Shown here piece after piece: positions 63,776-64,000 of a DNA stretch of 64,000 bases. Every line of letters begins with the position of its first letter. The first letter of the stretch is position 1. Both the position numbers and the translations under genes were made by a program. Source of the stretch: Apostichopus japonicus. Taxonomy: Eukaryota; Echinodermata; Holothuroidea; Aspidochirotida; Stichopodidae. The stretch lies in contig NC_092580.1 of the NCBI RefSeq assembly GCF_037975245.1, positions 11,935,501 to 11,999,500 of the forward strand, given 5' to 3'. The notes below the pieces were generated by a model. The model was not told the DNA's origin. It did no database searches and saw only the letters and a list, made by a program, of their open reading frames with translations.

Positions 63776-64000
63776 CTAATGTACCGGAGATGTCTCCGAA
63801 GTAAGTTGATTGACAGACGTTATCAGCCATTACAATTGTCAGTGTCTTCAATTTGCTCTCCAAACCATTTGAAGTACCCCGCGTGAATATCAGCCCATAT
63901 TTATCCTGGTTACTGCAATATCTAAATATAACTGTTACATTAGGGGGAGGTAGACACGATAGCCAATCATGATTGAATAAAAGGTCACATGAGATTGTTA

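Overview
The window is eukaryotic, AT-rich animal DNA with short exons, GT-AG introns and many mobile elements. The proteins are clearly metazoan and fairly close to vertebrate orthologues. Together with the repeat content this suggests a marine invertebrate deuterostome, perhaps an echinoderm. That placement is an inference; no rRNA or mitochondrial marker is present. I built the gene models by hand from splice sites and reading phase.

Two adjacent plus-strand genes fill the left part. At 4984-14058 is SAMTOR/BMT2, the S-adenosylmethionine sensor of the mTORC1 pathway (4 exons, the first tentative). At 22647-26363 is TMEM168 (3 coding exons, 694 residues). As I recall it, the same two genes are neighbours in the same order and orientation on human chromosome 7q31, so this looks like an old syntenic block. 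The C-terminal domain of TMEM168 carries motifs like the caspase/metacaspase core, but without the catalytic cysteine.

From about 26.4 to 45.9 kb I find no gene, only layered repeats. In order these are: an element bounded by TTAA and split by a 2.5 kb insertion rich in AGGTCA half-sites (30.5-33.6 kb); a second copy of the AGGTCA-rich family (34.1-35.4 kb); two dispersed tRNA-like units and then eight tRNA-like monomers of 161 bp in a 3-mer higher-order pattern (36.3-38.1 kb); nearly five copies of a 923-bp tandem unit derived from a fold-back element (38.2-42.7 kb); and a hAT-like element (42.9-43.7 kb).

On the minus strand from 56590 to 45912 lies a 12-exon gene for a 977-residue RBR-type ubiquitin ligase. 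It has RING1, IBR, a catalytic RING2 and an Ariadne-like C-terminal helical region after a long N-terminal part I cannot assign. Its introns hold two tRNA-derived SINEs and minisatellites. The right end (58-64 kb) has two MITEs with target-site duplications, a tRNA-Ser-like relic and one weak candidate first exon, but no confident gene.
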